Assembly: GCA_014896295.1 (NCBI GenBank)
Contig: JADBKR010000007.1
Location: 513,450-577,449, forward strand
DNA length: 64,000 bases
Reading direction: 5' to 3'
DNA from: Limnochordaceae bacterium
Lineage (GTDB): Bacteria; Bacillota; Limnochordia; Limnochordales; Geochordaceae
The position numbers and the translations under genes are program-made. A model generated the notes under the pieces. It was not told the origin of the DNA. It did no database searches and saw only the letters and a list, made by a program, of their open reading frames with translations. The first letter of the stretch is position 1. Each line of letters opens with the position of its first letter. This document shows positions 1 through 8,184 of this stretch, in pieces.

Positions 1-978
1 GTAGACGTCGAGCGCGGCCACCCTCGCGGGCTCTCGCAGGTGGGCAAGGGCCCGCTCCTGGATCTGGCGGATCCGCTCCCGGGTCACGCCCAGCCGGCGG
101 CCGATCTCCTCGAGGGTGCGGGGGCGGCCGTCGTCGAGCCCGTACCGGAGCGTGAGCACGGTCTGCTCCGTGGGCGAGAGCTGTCGCATGACTTCGCGGA
201 TCTGGTCCTTGAGCAGGCTGCGAGCCGCCTGTTCGTCGGGCTGGGGCGTCTGGTCGTCGCCGACGAAGTCGGCCACCCGCATGCCGTCGTCCCCGACCGG
301 GTTCTCCAGGGAGACGAGTTCCTGAGAGACCCTCAGGGCATCCTCGACGCGAGCGACGTCGACTCCCAGTTGCGCGGCCACCTCCTGGGGGCTCGCATCG
401 CGGCCGAGCTCGTGGCCCAACCGGGTGGCCGTCGTGTTGACCTTCCCGATGGTCTCGACCATGTGCGCCGGCAGCCGGATCGTCCGGGCCTGGTCGGTGA
501 TGCTGCGCCGCACCGCCTGCACGATCCACCAGGTGGCGTACGTGCTGAACCGGTACCCCTTGCGCCAGTCGTACTTCTCGACCGCGCGCATGAGGCCGAT
601 GTTGCCTTCCTGGACGAGGTCGAGTACCGGCACGCCCCGATCCACGAAGCGCATGGCAACGTTGACGACCAGACGCAAGTTGGCCTCGATCAGCCGGGCC
701 TTGGCTCGCACGTCGCCCTTCTCGGCGCGCTGGGCCAGCTCGATCTCCTGCTCTCGCGTCAGCAGCGGTACCTTCCCGATCTCTTTCAGGTACGTGTGGA
801 GCAAATTGACCGAACTCTCCCGGTCCGAGACACCACGCGTGCGCCCGCTCGTCCGGGGGCGAGTGCCGGCGCGGGGAACGGCAGCGGCGCCGCCGGCTGC
901 AGAGCGACGCTTCAGGGGCCGGGCGGGCGGATCGACGTTGGAGGCTGCGGGAAGCGTACCCGTCGACGATACGGACAC
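1..978 (-). CDS. RNA polymerase sigma-70 factor, RpoD/SigA type (C-terminus cut by window edge)
   Basis: Directs RNA polymerase to promoters. The 326 visible residues contain a low-complexity Pro/Ala/Arg N-terminus of about 50 residues, then region 1.2 (NLLHTYLKEIGKVPLLT), region 2 (EANLRLVVNVAMRF, GLMRAVEKYDWRKGYRFSTYATWW), region 3 and region 4 with a full helix-turn-helix (TLEEIGRRLGVTRERIRQIQ). The frame is still open at base 1, so only the last residues are missing. I start it at the GTG at 978 because an AGAGGTGA ribosome site lies about 7 bases upstream, overlapping the stop of the preceding regulator gene. An ATG at 1029 is in frame but lies inside that gene. Lack of a long region 1.1 makes it resemble an alternative SigA-like or housekeeping factor; which of these cannot be decided here. 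The family call is secure. Confidence 0.9.
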   Translation of the reverse strand, partial: MSVSSTGTLPAASNVDPPARPLKRRSAAGGAAAVPRAGTRPRTSGRTRGVSDRESSVNLLHTYLKEIGKVPLLTREQEIELAQRAEKGDVRAKARLIEANLRLVVNVAMRFVDRGVPVLDLVQEGNIGLMRAVEKYDWRKGYRFSTYATWWIVQAVRRSITDQARTIRLPAHMVETIGKVNTTATRLGHELGRDASPQEVAAQLGVDVARVEDALRVSQELVSLENPVGDDGMRVADFVGDDQTPQPDEQAARSLLKDQIREVMRQLSPTEQTVLTLRYGLDDGRPRTLEEIGRRLGVTRERIRQIQERALAHLREPARVAALDVY

Positions 979-985
979 CGGGTCA

Positions 986-1420
986 TCACCTCTGTCGCTG
1001 GCAATCGGGACAGACGCCGTAAAACTCATGGCGCTGGCCGCTCAGGTGGAAGCCGGAACGCTCCTGCACCGTGCGGGCCAGGCGGTCCAGTTCGGGTTCC
1101 TCCAGATCATAGATACGATGGCAACGGGTACACCGGATGTTGATGTGGGCCTTCGGGTTGCCGTCGTACCGGTTGGGCTCGTCCCCGAACCCCAACTCGC
1201 AGGCGAGCCCGAGCTCGACGAGCAACTCCAGCGTCTTGTAGACCGTGGCCTGGCTCATCATGGGAAACCGGCTGCGCAGCGCCTGGTAGATCTCGTCGGC
1301 CGTCGGATGGCTGCGGGTGCTCAACAGGTATTCGTAGATGCTGAGGCGCTGCGGCGTCACGCGCAAGCCCTTGCTCGACAGCATCCGTTGGAAAGCTTCC
1401 ACTTCGGCTCGCACCGGCAA
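986..1420 (-). CDS. Fur-family metalloregulator, PerR-like
   Basis: Metal-dependent transcriptional repressor of 144 residues. It has the N-terminal winged helix (LRVTPQRLSIYEYLLST, SQATVYKTLELLVELGL), a His/Asp-rich regulatory region (RYDGNPKAHINIRC) and two CxxC pairs (CTRC, CPDC) forming the structural zinc site typical of PerR/Fur. The proposed start is TTG at 1420; a GTG two codons later is equally possible. It lies directly upstream of the sigma factor gene, whose ribosome site overlaps its stop, so the two are probably co-transcribed. That would place the sigma factor under peroxide or metal control (inference). PerR rather than Fur or Zur is suggested by the HINIRC-CTRC spacing, but the subtype is not certain. 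Confidence 0.88.
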   Translation of the reverse strand: MPVRAEVEAFQRMLSSKGLRVTPQRLSIYEYLLSTRSHPTADEIYQALRSRFPMMSQATVYKTLELLVELGLACELGFGDEPNRYDGNPKAHINIRCTRCHRIYDLEEPELDRLARTVQERSGFHLSGQRHEFYGVCPDCQRQR

Positions 1421-1457
1421 CCCCCGCCGCTATTTATTAATACCCGTTCCTCGGAGA

Positions 1458-1486
1458 TACTATGTCAACATAGGACTCGTTGTCAA
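1458..1486 (-). promoter_or_regulatory. Candidate promoter with palindromic operator before the Fur/PerR gene
   Basis: Reading the minus strand, TTGACA (1486-1481) is followed after 17 bases by ATAGTA (1463-1458). A perfect 14-base inverted repeat, CTATGT-TG-ACATAG, occupies 1473-1460 and overlaps the -10 side of the spacer. This is where an autoregulatory Fur/PerR box would sit. A second TTGACA occurs inside the palindrome. Binding is inferred only. Confidence 0.5.
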
Positions 1487-1513
1487 TGTATTTTCTCCCT
1501 TTGCGCGCGGCAA

Positions 1514-1549
1514 AAGAGGGCGGGGAGCCTGGCTGCTCCCCGCCCTCTT
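1514..1549 (-). terminator. Rho-independent terminator after doxX
   Basis: A 15-bp perfect GC-rich stem (AAGAGGGCGGGGAGC with its complement) closes a 6-base loop. On the minus strand it is followed by a short TTTT run, as expected for transcripts coming from the DoxX gene. Confidence 0.85.
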
Positions 1550-1592
1550 CCCCGTGAGCCCGACTCGGGCTGACAGCCGCTCTTCCTTGCGG

Positions 1593-2108
1593 TCAGGCCG
1601 TTGCGCCCACCCGGGCCTCTTTGCCCCGCACCCGGTCGATGAGCCGGCGAACGATCGGCATCACGTAGTAGTCGAGACCGAAGTAGCTCGCTCGAGCGCC
1701 TGCCAGCGCCACGATGATGGCCACCGTGTACAGGATCGGGTTGGTGCTGGTCGAGCCGGCGAGCATGAAGTTGAGGTTCATGAAGGCACCCACCAGCGCC
1801 GCAAATCCGGTCAGCACGCCGAAGATCAAGGCCATGCCCACGAGGAACTCGCCGATGGATACGAGATAGCTGAAGAACGTCGCATGCGGAAGGGCCACGT
1901 TTTTCAGGAACGCCGCATACCACCCCTGCACGGCCGGGTGATCGCCCGTCGCCTTGGCGATCGCCCCGTTGAAGAACCCGGTGATGGCTACCCCCGCCTT
2001 GTCGCCGACCCACGCGGGGTTGGACAGCTTCTCGAGCCCGGCTTCCAGCCACTGGTAGCCGAGCCATATCCGGAGCAGACCGAACACCACTCGGCCTAGG
2101 GTCTTCAT
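1593..2108 (-). CDS. DoxX-family membrane protein
   Basis: Integral membrane protein of 171 residues with four hydrophobic segments, including FGLLRIWLGYQWLEAGLEKL near the start, a SYLVSIGEFLVGMALIFGVL segment, FAALVGAFMNLNFMLAG, and a last helix around ILYTVAIIVALAGARASY. These match the DoxX/TQO-small-subunit-like family. I choose the ATG at 2108, which has AGGAAGAGG immediately upstream, over an in-frame ATG at 2189 that would add a charged, non-conserved tail. It stands alone, with a strong terminator after it. DoxX proteins are linked to thiosulfate or redox metabolism in some organisms; the substrate here is unknown. Confidence 0.85.
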   Translation of the reverse strand: MKTLGRVVFGLLRIWLGYQWLEAGLEKLSNPAWVGDKAGVAITGFFNGAIAKATGDHPAVQGWYAAFLKNVALPHATFFSYLVSIGEFLVGMALIFGVLTGFAALVGAFMNLNFMLAGSTSTNPILYTVAIIVALAGARASYFGLDYYVMPIVRRLIDRVRGKEARVGATA

Positions 2109-2295
2109 CCTCTTCCTGCCCCCCGTCGCTCGTTGCTCGCTACGCTCGCCGCCAGGGCGGCGGCGTTGGATGGCTTCGTGCGACTCCATTGTGTCGAACG
2201 GGGGAAACAGGGGAAACGGTCGTTTGCCCGGTCTTCACAGGGACGTTTCTACGTGGCAGACCCTAGCCGCGCTATCCGTGCACGCCCTGATGCCT

Positions 2296-2309
2296 GGGAC
2301 AATTGTCCC
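2296..2309. promoter_or_regulatory. Perfect 14-bp palindrome in the doxX/glutamate-synthase intergenic region
   Basis: GGGACAATTGTCCC lies in the 300-base gap between the divergent doxX gene and the FAD oxidoreductase gene, about 100 bases before the latter's start. It looks like a dimeric-repressor operator. The rest of the gap (2109-2411) shows no gene. Confidence 0.35.
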
Positions 2310-2411
2310 GAGCGGGCCGGTACCGGGGGCCCTCGCAGGGTGATGAGAAGGGTCGCTATTCTTGGGTGTGGAAAGTGGAAGGCCGGGATTCGACCGGGGG
2401 GAGGCTTCGTC

Positions 2412-3878
2412 GTGACGCAGGTCCGCCGCCCGCAGTACGTGCGGGTGCCCATCCCTCACCGAGACGCAAGCGAACGCGTCCAGGACTTCTCCGAGGTCGC
2501 CCTCACGTACACGGACGATCAGGCCGTGCTGGAGGCGCAGCGATGCCTGCAGTGCTACAAACCGGCGTGCGAGCAGGCATGTCCCAACCATAACCCCATC
2601 AAGGCGTTCCTCGCCATGGTGGCCGAAGGCAGGCCGCTCGAGGCGGCGGAGATGCTCTGGGAGCACAACGCCCTCCCGTCGTGCACGGGCCGCGTCTGCG
2701 CCTGGGAGGACCAGTGCGAGGGAGCCTGCCCTCTCGGGCGCAAGGGCGAGCCCGTGGCCATTGGCGCCATCGAGCGCTACCTGGCGGAGAAGGCGCTCGC
2801 CGCCAGGTTCGACCAGCCTCCTTCCCTGGGCGGCCCCTGGCCCTCAGGCCGCCACGCGGTCCCGCCCGGCGACGTGGCCGTGGTGGGGGCAGGCCCGGCA
2901 GGGCTTTCGTGCGCGAGCGTGCTCGCGCGCAAGGGATGGCGGGTCACGGTCCTCGACGCCTGGGTAGCGCCCGGAGGCGTGATGAGCTACGGCATCCCGG
3001 AGTTCGTGCTGCCCAAGAGCACGGTGGCGGCCGAGATCCGGCGCCTGGAGGGGCTGGGGATCCGGTTCGTCCAGGACGTCACCGTGGGGGAGGACGTGCT
3101 GGTCGACGAGCTGCTGGGACCCATGGGCTACCGGGCGGTCTTCCTCGGTATCGGCGCCAACGAGGCCGTGCGGCTCGGGGTGCCGGGCGAGGATCTGGAG
3201 GGCGTGGTGAGCGCCAAGGACTTCCTCATGGCCGTGGCCCGGCGCCAGATCGCGGGGACCGTTCCTGAGTCGGGTCACGACCTGGTGGGCAAGCGGGTCA
3301 TCGTGGTAGGCGCCGGCAACACGGCCATGGACGCCGCCCGCACGGCCCGCCGCCTCGGGGCGAGCGACGTCGCCGTCTACTACCGCAGGGCCCGGGAGCA
3401 CAGCCCCTCGCGCCCGGTGGAGATGGCTCTGGCGGAGGAAGAAGGGGTCCGGTTCGAGTTCCTGGTGGCGCCCTCCCGCTTCGTCGGGGAGGGCGGGCGG
3501 CTCCGGGCGATCGAGATGACCCGGATGCGGCTGGGTGAGCCGGACGCCTCGGGACGGCCGTCGCCGGAGCCCATCCCGGGATCCGAGTACCTCGTGCCTG
3601 TGGATCTGGCCATCCTGGCGGTAGGATACCGGGTGGAGCGGACCCTGGGCGATAAGACTCCCGGCCTGGAGACGGGGCGCGGCGGCCGGATCGTGGTCAA
3701 AGACCCCTACGGCCTCACCTCCCGCCTCCCCGTATGGGCCGGAGGCGACTGCGTCACCGGCGCCAATACCGTGGTCCACGCGGTTGCAGCAGGGCGGATG
3801 GCCGCCGAGGCCATCGCCGCTTACCTCGAGGGGGCTCCGACCGTCGCCGGGCCGGTCCCCCGGGCCGGCGGAGGATGA
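2412..3878 (+). CDS. gltA: NADPH-dependent glutamate synthase-type FAD oxidoreductase (GltA/GltD/SudA family)
   Basis: Flavoprotein of 488 residues that passes electrons from NAD(P)H through FAD and two [4Fe-4S] clusters. The N-terminal ferredoxin-like domain has Cys at about 45, 48, 53 and 57 (CLQCYKPACEQAC) and a second Cys set at 91-106 (CTGRVCAWEDQCEGACPLG). An FAD Rossmann motif GAGPAGLS lies near 160 and an NADPH motif GAGNTAMDAAR near 300. The GTG at 2412 is preceded by GGGGGAGG at 7 bases; longer in-frame starts extend into the regulatory gap. It could be a stand-alone homotetrameric glutamate synthase, the beta partner of the GltB encoded at 30.3-35 kb, or a sulfide dehydrogenase subunit. 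With GltB present in the same window, a GltD role is attractive. Confidence 0.85.
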   Translation: MTQVRRPQYVRVPIPHRDASERVQDFSEVALTYTDDQAVLEAQRCLQCYKPACEQACPNHNPIKAFLAMVAEGRPLEAAEMLWEHNALPSCTGRVCAWEDQCEGACPLGRKGEPVAIGAIERYLAEKALAARFDQPPSLGGPWPSGRHAVPPGDVAVVGAGPAGLSCASVLARKGWRVTVLDAWVAPGGVMSYGIPEFVLPKSTVAAEIRRLEGLGIRFVQDVTVGEDVLVDELLGPMGYRAVFLGIGANEAVRLGVPGEDLEGVVSAKDFLMAVARRQIAGTVPESGHDLVGKRVIVVGAGNTAMDAARTARRLGASDVAVYYRRAREHSPSRPVEMALAEEEGVRFEFLVAPSRFVGEGGRLRAIEMTRMRLGEPDASGRPSPEPIPGSEYLVPVDLAILAVGYRVERTLGDKTPGLETGRGGRIVVKDPYGLTSRLPVWAGGDCVTGANTVVHAVAAGRMAAEAIAAYLEGAPTVAGPVPRAGGG

Positions 3879-3882
3879 GCCC

Positions 3883-4185
3883 TCATCGCAGGAGCGCCGC
3901 AGGACCCGCAGCCGCGGGGCTGGAGACCGTCAGAAGCAGAGCCCACAGGGCCGCCACACCGGCTGCCGTCACTCCCAGGGCAATGAGGCGCCGACGGGAG
4001 CGGCTCGCCATGCCCGCCGTGCCGCTTCGCCACGCGCCTGCGGCCACGAGGGAGCGGCGCGCCGCCGCGAGTAGCGGGCGAAACTCGCCGGCCACGAGCG
4101 CCAGGCCCGACGCCAGCGCCATCCACCATCCCAGCGTGGAGACGAGGGCGGCAACGTCGGGCGGGATCGGCATCCTCACGACCAC
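3883..4185 (-). CDS. Small membrane protein, function unknown
   Basis: About 100 residues with two hydrophobic stretches (STLGWWMALASGLALVAG and LIALGVTAAGVAALWALLLTV) separated by a basic, Arg-rich segment, suggesting a two-helix inner-membrane hairpin. I start it at a GTG at 4185 because AGGAGG is 6 bases upstream; an ATG at 4173 is also in frame. It ends four bases past the convergent oxidoreductase gene. No family recognised, so it may not be expressed. Confidence 0.45.
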   Translation of the reverse strand: MVVRMPIPPDVAALVSTLGWWMALASGLALVAGEFRPLLAAARRSLVAAGAWRSGTAGMASRSRRRLIALGVTAAGVAALWALLLTVSSPAAAGPAALLR

Positions 4186-4304
4186 CCAGCCCCTCCTGGT
4201 CGCCGGGATAGACCGTTTACAAGAAGGTCCCGGCAAGAGAGGATTCGGGGTCGCGGGCGCCGATCCTGTCATTTGTCCTGGACATCTGTCCTTCACCGGG
4301 AAGG

Positions 4305-5132
4305 ATGACCGGCAGCGTGAACGAGCTCAGCTCTCCATCCCCATTCTCGCCCGCTCCGGACCCCGTGGCCGAAAGCGACGAGGAACGCCGGCAGCGCGCC
4401 CTCGCCATCATCCAGGAGCTCGAGCGCTGGTGGCCGGAGGTCCGGATCCCCCTGCGCCACAGGTCTCCCCTCCAGCTGCTGATGGCGACCATCCTGTCGG
4501 CCCAGTGCACCGACGCCACCGTCAACCGGGTGAGCCCCCTGTTGTGGGAGGCGTATCCCGACGCAGCGGCTCTGGCCGGCGCCGACCGGGGCCGCCTCGA
4601 GGCGATCATCCATCCTACGGGCTTTTTCCGCCAGAAGGCGCGCATGATCCAGGAGGCGGCGCGGTTGATCCTGGCCCGCTTCGGTGGAGAGGTCCCGCGC
4701 ACGATGGACGAGCTCCTCACGCTGCCGGGGGTGGGCCGCAAGACGGCCAACGTCCTGCTCTCGGCCGCCGCTCTGGAAAAGTGGCCCGGGTGGGAGCCGG
4801 AGCGCGCCGGCATGGGGATCGTGGTGGATACCCACGTGCTGCGGCTGGCCCGGAGGCTGGGGCTCTCCACGTCGCCGGACCCGGCCGCCGTCGAGCGCGA
4901 TCTGATGCAGATCGTCCCCCGGGACCGGTGGGCCACCCTGCCGTTACGCCTCATCTACTTCGGCCGCCGGATCTGCGTCGCGCGGCGGCCCCACTGCGAC
5001 GACTGCCCCTTGCGGCCGTTGTGCCCGTCCGGCCCGTACGGCGGCGCCAGCCCGTGGCTCAGCTCTCGAGGAAGACCGTCTGCGACGCCTCGTCGTAAGC
5101 GAACAGCTCGGCGTAGCGGCCCCAGTCGATGA
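4305..5132 (+). CDS. nth: Endonuclease III (DNA glycosylase/AP lyase)
   Basis: Base-excision-repair enzyme removing oxidised pyrimidines. The 275-residue product shows the helix-hairpin-helix LPGVGRKTANV with the catalytic Lys, the catalytic Asp in VVDTHV, and the [4Fe-4S] loop with the exact spacing C-x6-C-x2-C-x5-C (CVARRPHCDDCPLRPLC). After the cluster there is an unusual basic tail of about 35 residues. This tail overlaps 74 bases of the convergent ABC ATPase gene, so the true stop may have been lost to an indel. ATG 4305 or GTG 4317 could be the start; GTG has the better-spaced AAGGA. Confidence 0.92.
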   Translation: MTGSVNELSSPSPFSPAPDPVAESDEERRQRALAIIQELERWWPEVRIPLRHRSPLQLLMATILSAQCTDATVNRVSPLLWEAYPDAAALAGADRGRLEAIIHPTGFFRQKARMIQEAARLILARFGGEVPRTMDELLTLPGVGRKTANVLLSAAALEKWPGWEPERAGMGIVVDTHVLRLARRLGLSTSPDPAAVERDLMQIVPRDRWATLPLRLIYFGRRICVARRPHCDDCPLRPLCPSGPYGGASPWLSSRGRPSATPRRKRTARRSGPSR

Positions 5133-6417
5133 GCGTCTCGAGCTGGCGGTGCGCTTCGGCCGTCCCGTAACGGCGCTCCAGGATGTCGAGGAAGAACTCC
5201 CGGGGCATCCGGTGGTTGGCCTTGGAACGCAGTACGGCCAGCATCCGCTCGAGCTCCGGCACGCAGGCGAGCACCTGCTGGCGAAAGAGCTCCTTGCGGC
5301 GGGTGACCGACGCCTGGGCGTAGGCGAGCCCGGTGGGCGTGAGTTCCACGTCCCCGGCGCTCACCCGGCAGAGATTGAGGAGTTCTGCCGCGTCTACGAT
5401 GGGGAGCAAGTCCTCCAGGTCGAGCTGCAGCCGCGACCCCATGGCGTAGAGGTCCGCGCGCCCGTCGGCCTCTTCCAGCAGTTCGATGAAGCCGTTGAGC
5501 GCCCCGGCGCGGGCCGAGGGCAACTGGCGCACCCGGGCGGCCGCTCCGCCCCGGGCGGGCCCCGGCCCGGCCGCTCCAGAGCCCGCCGCGCCCGAGCCGG
5601 CCACCTGGCGAAGGGCGCGATGCGCCTCTGCGTCCTTGTGGTGCGTCGTGAGCAAGGCGTAGACCTGGTCGACGAGCGCCTTGAACTCCGGGGCATCCCG
5701 GTCCCGCCAGTGGGGGAGCGGGATCGGCACCTCCGCGACGACCCGCGCCGGATCTCGTGACAGCACGACCGCCCGGTCGGCCATGTAGACGGCCTCCTCG
5801 ATGCTGTGCGTGACGAGCACCATCGCGCGGGTCGGGATGCGCCGGTCGATCCAGAGTTCCAACAGGTCGCTCCGGAGGTTTTCCGCGGTCAGCACGTCGA
5901 GGCCCGAGAAAGGTTCGTCCATGACCAGCACGTCGGGCTCCACCACGAGGGCCCTGGCCAGCCCCACCCGCTGCTTCATCCCGCCGGACAGCTCCTTGGG
6001 AAAGGCGTGTTCGAAGCCGTCCAGCCCCACCATGTCGATGGCCGAGAGGGCCCGCCGGCGGCGCTGCTCCGCCGGCACGCCGCGGGCCTCGAGGCCGAGC
6101 TCCACGTTTTGCAGCACGGTGAGCCACGGGTAGAGGGCAAAGCTCTGGAACACCATCGCCACCCCGGGGTTGACCCCGGCGACGGGGCGGCCCCGGTAGA
6201 GCACCTGGCCCGAGCTGGCCGGCACCAACCCGGTGATGATGCGCAAGAACGTCGACTTTCCCGAGCCGGAAGGCCCGAGGATGGCGACGAACTCGCCTTC
6301 GTCCACGCGCAGGGAGATACCGTCGAGCACCTGCATCCGCCCTCCGCCGGGCAGCGGGAAGGACTTGGTGACCTGCTGCACCTCGATGAGCGGCGAACGG
6401 GAAACGGCAACGGCCAT
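5059..6417 (-). CDS. ABC importer ATPase (NitT/TauT type) with C-terminal AAA-associated domain
   Basis: ATP-binding subunit of 452 residues. The first 250 residues are a standard nitrate/sulfonate/taurine-type ATPase: Walker A GPSGSGKST, Q-loop MVFQSFALYPW, signature LSGGMKQRVGLARAL, Walker B VLVMDEPFSGLD and switch His in VTHSIEEA. After an Ala/Gly/Pro-rich linker at about 280-300, a second domain of about 140 residues (GFIELLEEADGRADLY ... YAELFAYDEA) matches the winged-helix-like domain known to follow ATPases of this subgroup. It lies 33 bases after the fused permease gene, in one operon. No substrate-binding protein gene is adjacent, so the substrate cannot be named. Confidence 0.88.
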   Translation of the reverse strand: MAVAVSRSPLIEVQQVTKSFPLPGGGRMQVLDGISLRVDEGEFVAILGPSGSGKSTFLRIITGLVPASSGQVLYRGRPVAGVNPGVAMVFQSFALYPWLTVLQNVELGLEARGVPAEQRRRRALSAIDMVGLDGFEHAFPKELSGGMKQRVGLARALVVEPDVLVMDEPFSGLDVLTAENLRSDLLELWIDRRIPTRAMVLVTHSIEEAVYMADRAVVLSRDPARVVAEVPIPLPHWRDRDAPEFKALVDQVYALLTTHHKDAEAHRALRQVAGSGAAGSGAAGPGPARGGAAARVRQLPSARAGALNGFIELLEEADGRADLYAMGSRLQLDLEDLLPIVDAAELLNLCRVSAGDVELTPTGLAYAQASVTRRKELFRQQVLACVPELERMLAVLRSKANHRMPREFFLDILERRYGTAEAHRQLETLIDWGRYAELFAYDEASQTVFLES

Positions 6418-6450
6418 GGCCTTCCTCCTCCTTTCCTCACGCCGGTCTCC

Positions 6451-8184
6451 TCACGCCAGGCTGCAGCGGCTTTCGGCGCGCAGGTACAGGGGTCTCCAGA
6501 GCAGGCGGTTGAGCAGCACGACCAGGATCGCCATCGACGTGATGCCCCAGACGATGCCCGCGCGGTCTCCCACCCGGGTCACTTCCGTGATGTAGGCGCC
6601 GAGCCCGGTGGCCACGAGCCGGGTCGATCCCCAGGCGGTGACCTCGGCGACGATGCTCGCGTTCCAGGCACCCCCTGCGGCCGTGAGACACCCGGTCACC
6701 AGGGAGGGCATCACGGCGGGCAGGATGACGCGTCGCCACCGGGTCCACCCGCCCACCCCGAAGACGAGCGCCGCCTCCTTGAGCTCGGCCGGGAGCTGGC
6801 TGGCCCCGGCGATCACGTTGAACAGGATGTACCACTGGGTGCCGAGCATCATCAGCAGCACGGAGCCCACCTCGAAGTTGACGTGCCACCGGGCGTAGAC
6901 GAACGCGATGAACGGGAAGAGCATGTTGGCCGGAAAAGCAGCCGCCAGCTGCACGAGGCCCTGTCCCATCGCCGCAAGGCGCGGATGAAGGCCGATCAGG
7001 ACGCCCACCGGCACGGTCCACGCCGCTCCGAGCCCCACCGCCGCCATCACCCGCAGCAGGGTCAGGATGCCGAGCCACGCCACCCACCCGATTTGCCTCG
7101 CCCCCATGTGGCTCACCAGGAGCGCCGCGAGCCAGGCGTACCGCAGGAGCCCCAGCCCTGCGGCCACCAGCACCACGCGGCCGGCCCAGGCCCAAAGCGG
7201 CGAGCGCCGCGCGGCGAGGCGGCCGGCCAGCGTGGCCCCGCCTCTCCAGAGGCGATCCATGGCCGCCGACACGAACGTGCCGAGGGGCGTCAGGACCCCT
7301 CGCTCGAAGGCGTCCACGAGCGCCGAGCGGCGCAAGAGCATCAGCACCGCCGAAGAAGGGGCTACCGCCGAGGGCGTCTGCTCGAGCTTGAAGCGCTCGG
7401 CCCATGCGACCAGCGGGCGCCAGACCAGCTGGTCGATGCCCAGCACCACCAGGGCCATGGTGAGGATGGCGTATCCGACGGCCCGGGCGTCGGCCCGTTC
7501 GAGGGCGGTCGCCAGGTAACTCCCGACGCCGGGCAGCATCAGGCGGCGGTTGAGCACCGTGATCGCCTCGCTGGCGGCCAGGAAGAACCATCCACCCCCG
7601 AAGGACATCATGCCGTTCCAGACCAGCGGGATCATCGAACCCGGCAGCTCCAGCCGCGTGAAGCGCTGCCACGGGCTCAGGCGGTACACGTCCGAGACCA
7701 GCCGCAGCTCCCGCGGAAGCGAAGAGAGCGAGTAGTAGAAGGCAAAGGTGAGGTTCCAGACCTGGCTCGTGAAAATGGCGAAGATCGAGGCCAGCTCGAG
7801 CCCGACGATCTGGCCGGGGAAAAGCCCCGTGAGCGCGTTGATGCTGACCGACAAGAACCCCAGCACGGGCACCGACTGCAAGACGTCGAGCAAAGGGATG
7901 AGGAACCGCTCGGCCCGAGCGCTACGGGCAGCGAGGTATCCGTATCCGAGAGAGAACGCCACGGACAGGGCGAAGGCCGCGACCATCCGCAGGATGGAGC
8001 GGCCAGCGTAGTAAGGCAAGAAGGCCGGCTCGAGGCGGATCGCGTCCGGAGCCGCCGCTGCCAGCGGCGCCCGGAGCCCTGCCCCGACCCGGACCAGCGC
8101 GTATACGAGCGCGAAGACCACCGCGGCGACGGCCAGGTCGACGAGACCCGGCCGGCGCGGCACGAACCGGTGATAGCCGGTCAC
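6451..8184 (-). CDS. ABC transporter permease with two fused transmembrane modules
   Basis: A 577-residue inner-membrane protein made of two binding-protein-dependent permease modules, roughly 60-270 and 330-570. Each has the EAA-type loop before its last helices (ASEAITVLNRRLMLPGVGSYL in the first, IVAEVTAWGSTRLVATGLGAYI in the second). One polypeptide therefore supplies both halves of the channel. It starts with GTG at 8184 with GGGGGAGG 8 bases upstream and is followed by the ATPase gene. Fused permeases paired with an ATPase carrying the AAA-associated domain are a known arrangement, but the transported anion or metal is not established and no solute-binding protein is encoded here. Confidence 0.87.
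   Translation of the reverse strand: MTGYHRFVPRRPGLVDLAVAAVVFALVYALVRVGAGLRAPLAAAAPDAIRLEPAFLPYYAGRSILRMVAAFALSVAFSLGYGYLAARSARAERFLIPLLDVLQSVPVLGFLSVSINALTGLFPGQIVGLELASIFAIFTSQVWNLTFAFYYSLSSLPRELRLVSDVYRLSPWQRFTRLELPGSMIPLVWNGMMSFGGGWFFLAASEAITVLNRRLMLPGVGSYLATALERADARAVGYAILTMALVVLGIDQLVWRPLVAWAERFKLEQTPSAVAPSSAVLMLLRRSALVDAFERGVLTPLGTFVSAAMDRLWRGGATLAGRLAARRSPLWAWAGRVVLVAAGLGLLRYAWLAALLVSHMGARQIGWVAWLGILTLLRVMAAVGLGAAWTVPVGVLIGLHPRLAAMGQGLVQLAAAFPANMLFPFIAFVYARWHVNFEVGSVLLMMLGTQWYILFNVIAGASQLPAELKEAALVFGVGGWTRWRRVILPAVMPSLVTGCLTAAGGAWNASIVAEVTAWGSTRLVATGLGAYITEVTRVGDRAGIVWGITSMAILVVLLNRLLWRPLYLRAESRCSLA

Noticed and set aside
40..1143. Long forward frames over the sigma factor and Fur genes
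   Set aside because: They are antisense shadows of clearly conserved minus-strand genes; their products are Arg/Pro/His-rich with no motifs.
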